64,000 bases of DNA. It comes from Drosophila pseudoobscura. Lineage: Eukaryota > Arthropoda > Insecta > Diptera > Drosophilidae. A program made the translations under genes and the position numbers. The DNA lies in contig NC_046683.1 in assembly GCF_009870125.1 (NCBI RefSeq), positions 6,820,001 through 6,884,000 on the forward strand. Reading direction: 5' to 3'. Below the pieces are notes generated by a model. The model searched no databases. It was given only the letters and a program-made list of their open reading frames with translations, and was not told where the DNA came from. This document shows, piece by piece, positions 61,701-64,000 of this stretch. How positions within the stretch are numbered: the first letter of the stretch is position 1; the number at the start of each line of letters is the position of its first letter.

Positions 61701-63143
61701 TAAGGATACAATATATATTGTATTTATTGATGCTGTGTGATGTCATACGCATACTCCTTCCTGTCCTCATTTCAGGATATGCGTAATTAATTCATCCACC
61801 CTCTCAGATATCCCACACATCCCAGATCCCCTTTTGGGTGGATATAAATTGAAGTGCCGTCGATTTGTTAGCCGCGTCTCGGCTTAAGCGAAATATTTAC
61901 GAGCTGCTACCATTTCTTGCTGCGGTGCAGGGCGGCGCGGAGCGGGGCGGCCATTCACTGCACTGGCACTAGGTCCTGGCCAAGGACCAGCAGCCCTCAA
62001 AGTAGGACAATTAAGAATTAACATATTAATAGAAGTTTTGCGCAAATTATCAGCGACAAGAAAATATGAATCCCCACCAGAGACGACACTCCCTGCTCCT
62101 TGGATGCTGGGCTCCTTGGCTGCTTGGCTGCTTGACTGCTTGGCTCCTTGTGTGTATTTTTGTTATTTATAACATTTTCATGTTATTGACTGCCCCGCGG
62201 ATTCCGGAGAAGGGAGGGTGTGTAGTTGGAGGCGTGGCAAACAGAAAACAATACGTTGATTGTGCTAATTTATGCCCCCATCCGTGGCACACACAGACAC
62301 ACACACACACACAGTCCATTCTGGCAGCAAGACAGAGTCGAAGGATTCGGTTTTATGGCCAAAAGGTTACGTGGGGGGGCCATAGAAGAGGCTGGTGGTT
62401 GGGGGAGGTGGATTCTAGTGTGTATATCCCCATAAAAACCAGGCAGAGAGCGCCACATGGTCGTCCTTTCGTCGTCCTCGTCGGCTGTTTTTAGGTGCTC
62501 CTGTCGCAAGGAAGCCCAAATGAAAAATGGCGTCACGGCCACAGGGAAAAACTGGACCAACTATCGAGGTAGGAGGGCGAAGGGATACCGAAAGCAGAGG
62601 AATCGTATCTCAAGCTTTGCTCAAGGGTCAATTCGAAGCCGTTGAAGAGAAGCGCGGGCTCTTTAAACACACGACTGTTGTGGCACTTGAGAAAAGAGAG
62701 AGATACAGATACAGATGCAGATAGAAAGTAATCTAGTAATTGGGGAAAAAGTACATTTGTACAGGTATCTTTAGGATAAACACCTTTCAACCTTCAATCA
62801 CAACAGCAATTCGCAAAAGTGGCAGCAAAGAATCGATCTCCGAGTGGAAGGGGGGGGGCTACGGGGAGGAACCAATTATAAAATGACGCCAAGTGCTCCA
62901 CTTCGTTGTCTTTTGGGTTAAATAAAAATACAACAAAAGGCCGTCAGAAATGCTGTGTAAATATTCGAAAAATGGTGCCTGTGACTGGTGTTATTTTTTG
63001 CTGGCCAACTCATTTAAAAAACAAAAAAAAAAACAAAAAAAGGTTAAACAAATTCGAAAATTCTGTACGTTTCTCTGTCGTTATATATTTTGTTGCACGA
63101 ACGACAGATAACAACACACAGTGTCTGCGGGGGCGTTTGCATA

Positions 63144-63168
63144 TGTGTGTGTGTGTGTGTGTGTGTGT
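63144..63168. repeat. (TG)n microsatellite
   Basis: About twelve TG units inside the CG9650 intron. Confidence 0.95.
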
Positions 63169-63957
63169 CCATTACCCATACAAATAAGCAATAAGTATGT
63201 ATTTTTTTTATATTTTTCGGTTTTTTGACAGTGACAAAGCGACGTCAGCAGCAGCAGCAGCGCCTCGGCGCGGGGCAGCTGGTAAAAAAAAACACTAAAG
63301 TAAAGTCGACTTAATTTGTTTAAACAAATTACACACACACACACACATACATGTATGTATGTATGTATTATCAGTGGAATGGAAAGGTGTTTAGCAGCTG
63401 AAACTATAACAAACACAGCGGCGACTCCCACTCCCACTCCCAGTCCCAGTCGGAGTCGGAGTCCCACTCCTACACAGAGTACTACTTCCACTTCCCATAT
63501 ATGTAGCCATATCCCGCCACAATGATTCCTGTTGTATGGGTTTCTCTCTCTCTCTCTCTCGAGTCTCGATTCTCCATTCTCCTCTGGGGGTCTCTCTCTC
63601 TCTCTCTCGGTTCTCTTATCAACAGCAAAAGGCCCTTCGCAAAGTGTTTTAGCATACAAAAATTTGGTTTTATTTGCCCACTGTCCGCCCCGAGCGGAAC
63701 CGCTCCTCGCAGCTGGAACTCTGGGGCTCCAGAGCTGCAGTGGAGCTGCGGTGGAGCTGCGGTGGAGCGGTCTGCTGTGCGGCTCTGGAGGGTGGCAAAA
63801 GAAGCGGTTAGCCAAAAGCCAGAGCGCCGACTGCTGATAACACCCGCATATTGTATGTGCGTTTGCCCCCCGATTGAGGACAGTACGGACAGAGCACACG
63901 GGTAAGGTAACGCGTATCTGGACAAACAAACAAGCAAACAAATGAACAGCCAACGGA

Positions 63958-64000
63958 CCCGGACCCCGACCCGTACCCATACCCGTACCCGTACCCGGAC
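63958..64000. repeat. Hexanucleotide CCCGTA-type array at the window edge
   Basis: Repeated CCCGAC, CCCGTA and CCCATA units run to the last base and probably continue beyond it. This is a simple tandem array. Confidence 0.8.

Larger units (their letters stand above)
58728..64000 (-). other. CG9650: CG9650 intron, 3' part
   Basis: This is upstream of the first recognised CG9650 exon and continues past the window end. I searched the minus strand for an MSRRKQ-like start exon and found none. The content is simple repeat (TGG at about 61371-61410, TG at 63144-63168, CT-rich at 63544-63610), a GGGTT array at 60087-60115 read on the minus strand, and unique sequence. Long biased frames at 63081-63980 are not supported as genes. 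Confidence 0.7.

Noticed and set aside
63081..63980. 299-codon minus-strand frame
   Set aside because: It runs through TG, GA and GGGAGT-type arrays and is composition-driven. It does not resemble a BCL11 start exon.
1..64000. CRISPR arrays, operons or bacterial elements
   Set aside because: Introns, poly(A) signals, fly-type genes and microsatellites show that this is animal nuclear DNA, and the regular arrays are simple tandem repeats.

Overview
The window is eukaryotic nuclear DNA from a fly, almost certainly the genus Drosophila. The best evidence is a multi-exon zinc-finger gene that I recognise as the Drosophila BCL11-family gene CG9650: GT-AG introns, long glutamine and alanine runs, and all the characteristic BCL11 finger pairs. 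CG9650 is X-linked in D. melanogaster, so the window is probably from Muller element A. The very high density of (CA)n, (GA)n and short tandem arrays fits an obscura-group species, but that placement is inference.

Layout. 1-4190 is noncoding, with microsatellites and a 12-bp minisatellite. 4193-4915 (minus) is a two-exon TXNDC9-type thioredoxin-like gene with a 72-nt intron. 4916-16047 is noncoding, apart from a weak candidate exon near 5.2-5.35 kb, several diverged local duplications and a likely MITE at 13.8-14.05 kb. 16048-16782 (minus) is a single-exon gene of unknown function with a decayed repetitive middle. About 16.8-47.2 kb is a gene-poor stretch holding simple repeats, a dead mariner transposase copy at 38.5-38.9 kb and a 23-base G run. 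About 47.25-64 kb is the 3' part of CG9650 on the minus strand: a long A-rich 3' UTR, the large finger-bearing last exon, a 4.5-kb intron, two further coding exons separated by an 81-nt intron, and the start of another intron that leaves the window. The 5' exon(s) with the start codon lie beyond base 64000.

The most interesting feature is the 3' end of the CG9650 coding region. Just before its stop codon there is a possible 83-nt, phase-0, GT-AG intron. Removing it would replace the last 24 residues with a 106-residue Ala/Ser/Pro/Gln-rich tail. Separately, the annotated stop is TGA followed by C and is followed in the same frame by 87 open codons. Either alternative splicing or stop-codon readthrough could give a second C-terminus. 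The other notable signals are two mutually exclusive hairpins in the 3' UTR and an 11-mer (ACATACTCGTA) that occurs far more often than chance.

The genes show no obvious functional linkage. All three coding loci are on the minus strand. Nothing here is prokaryotic: there are no operons, CRISPR arrays or insertion sequences.
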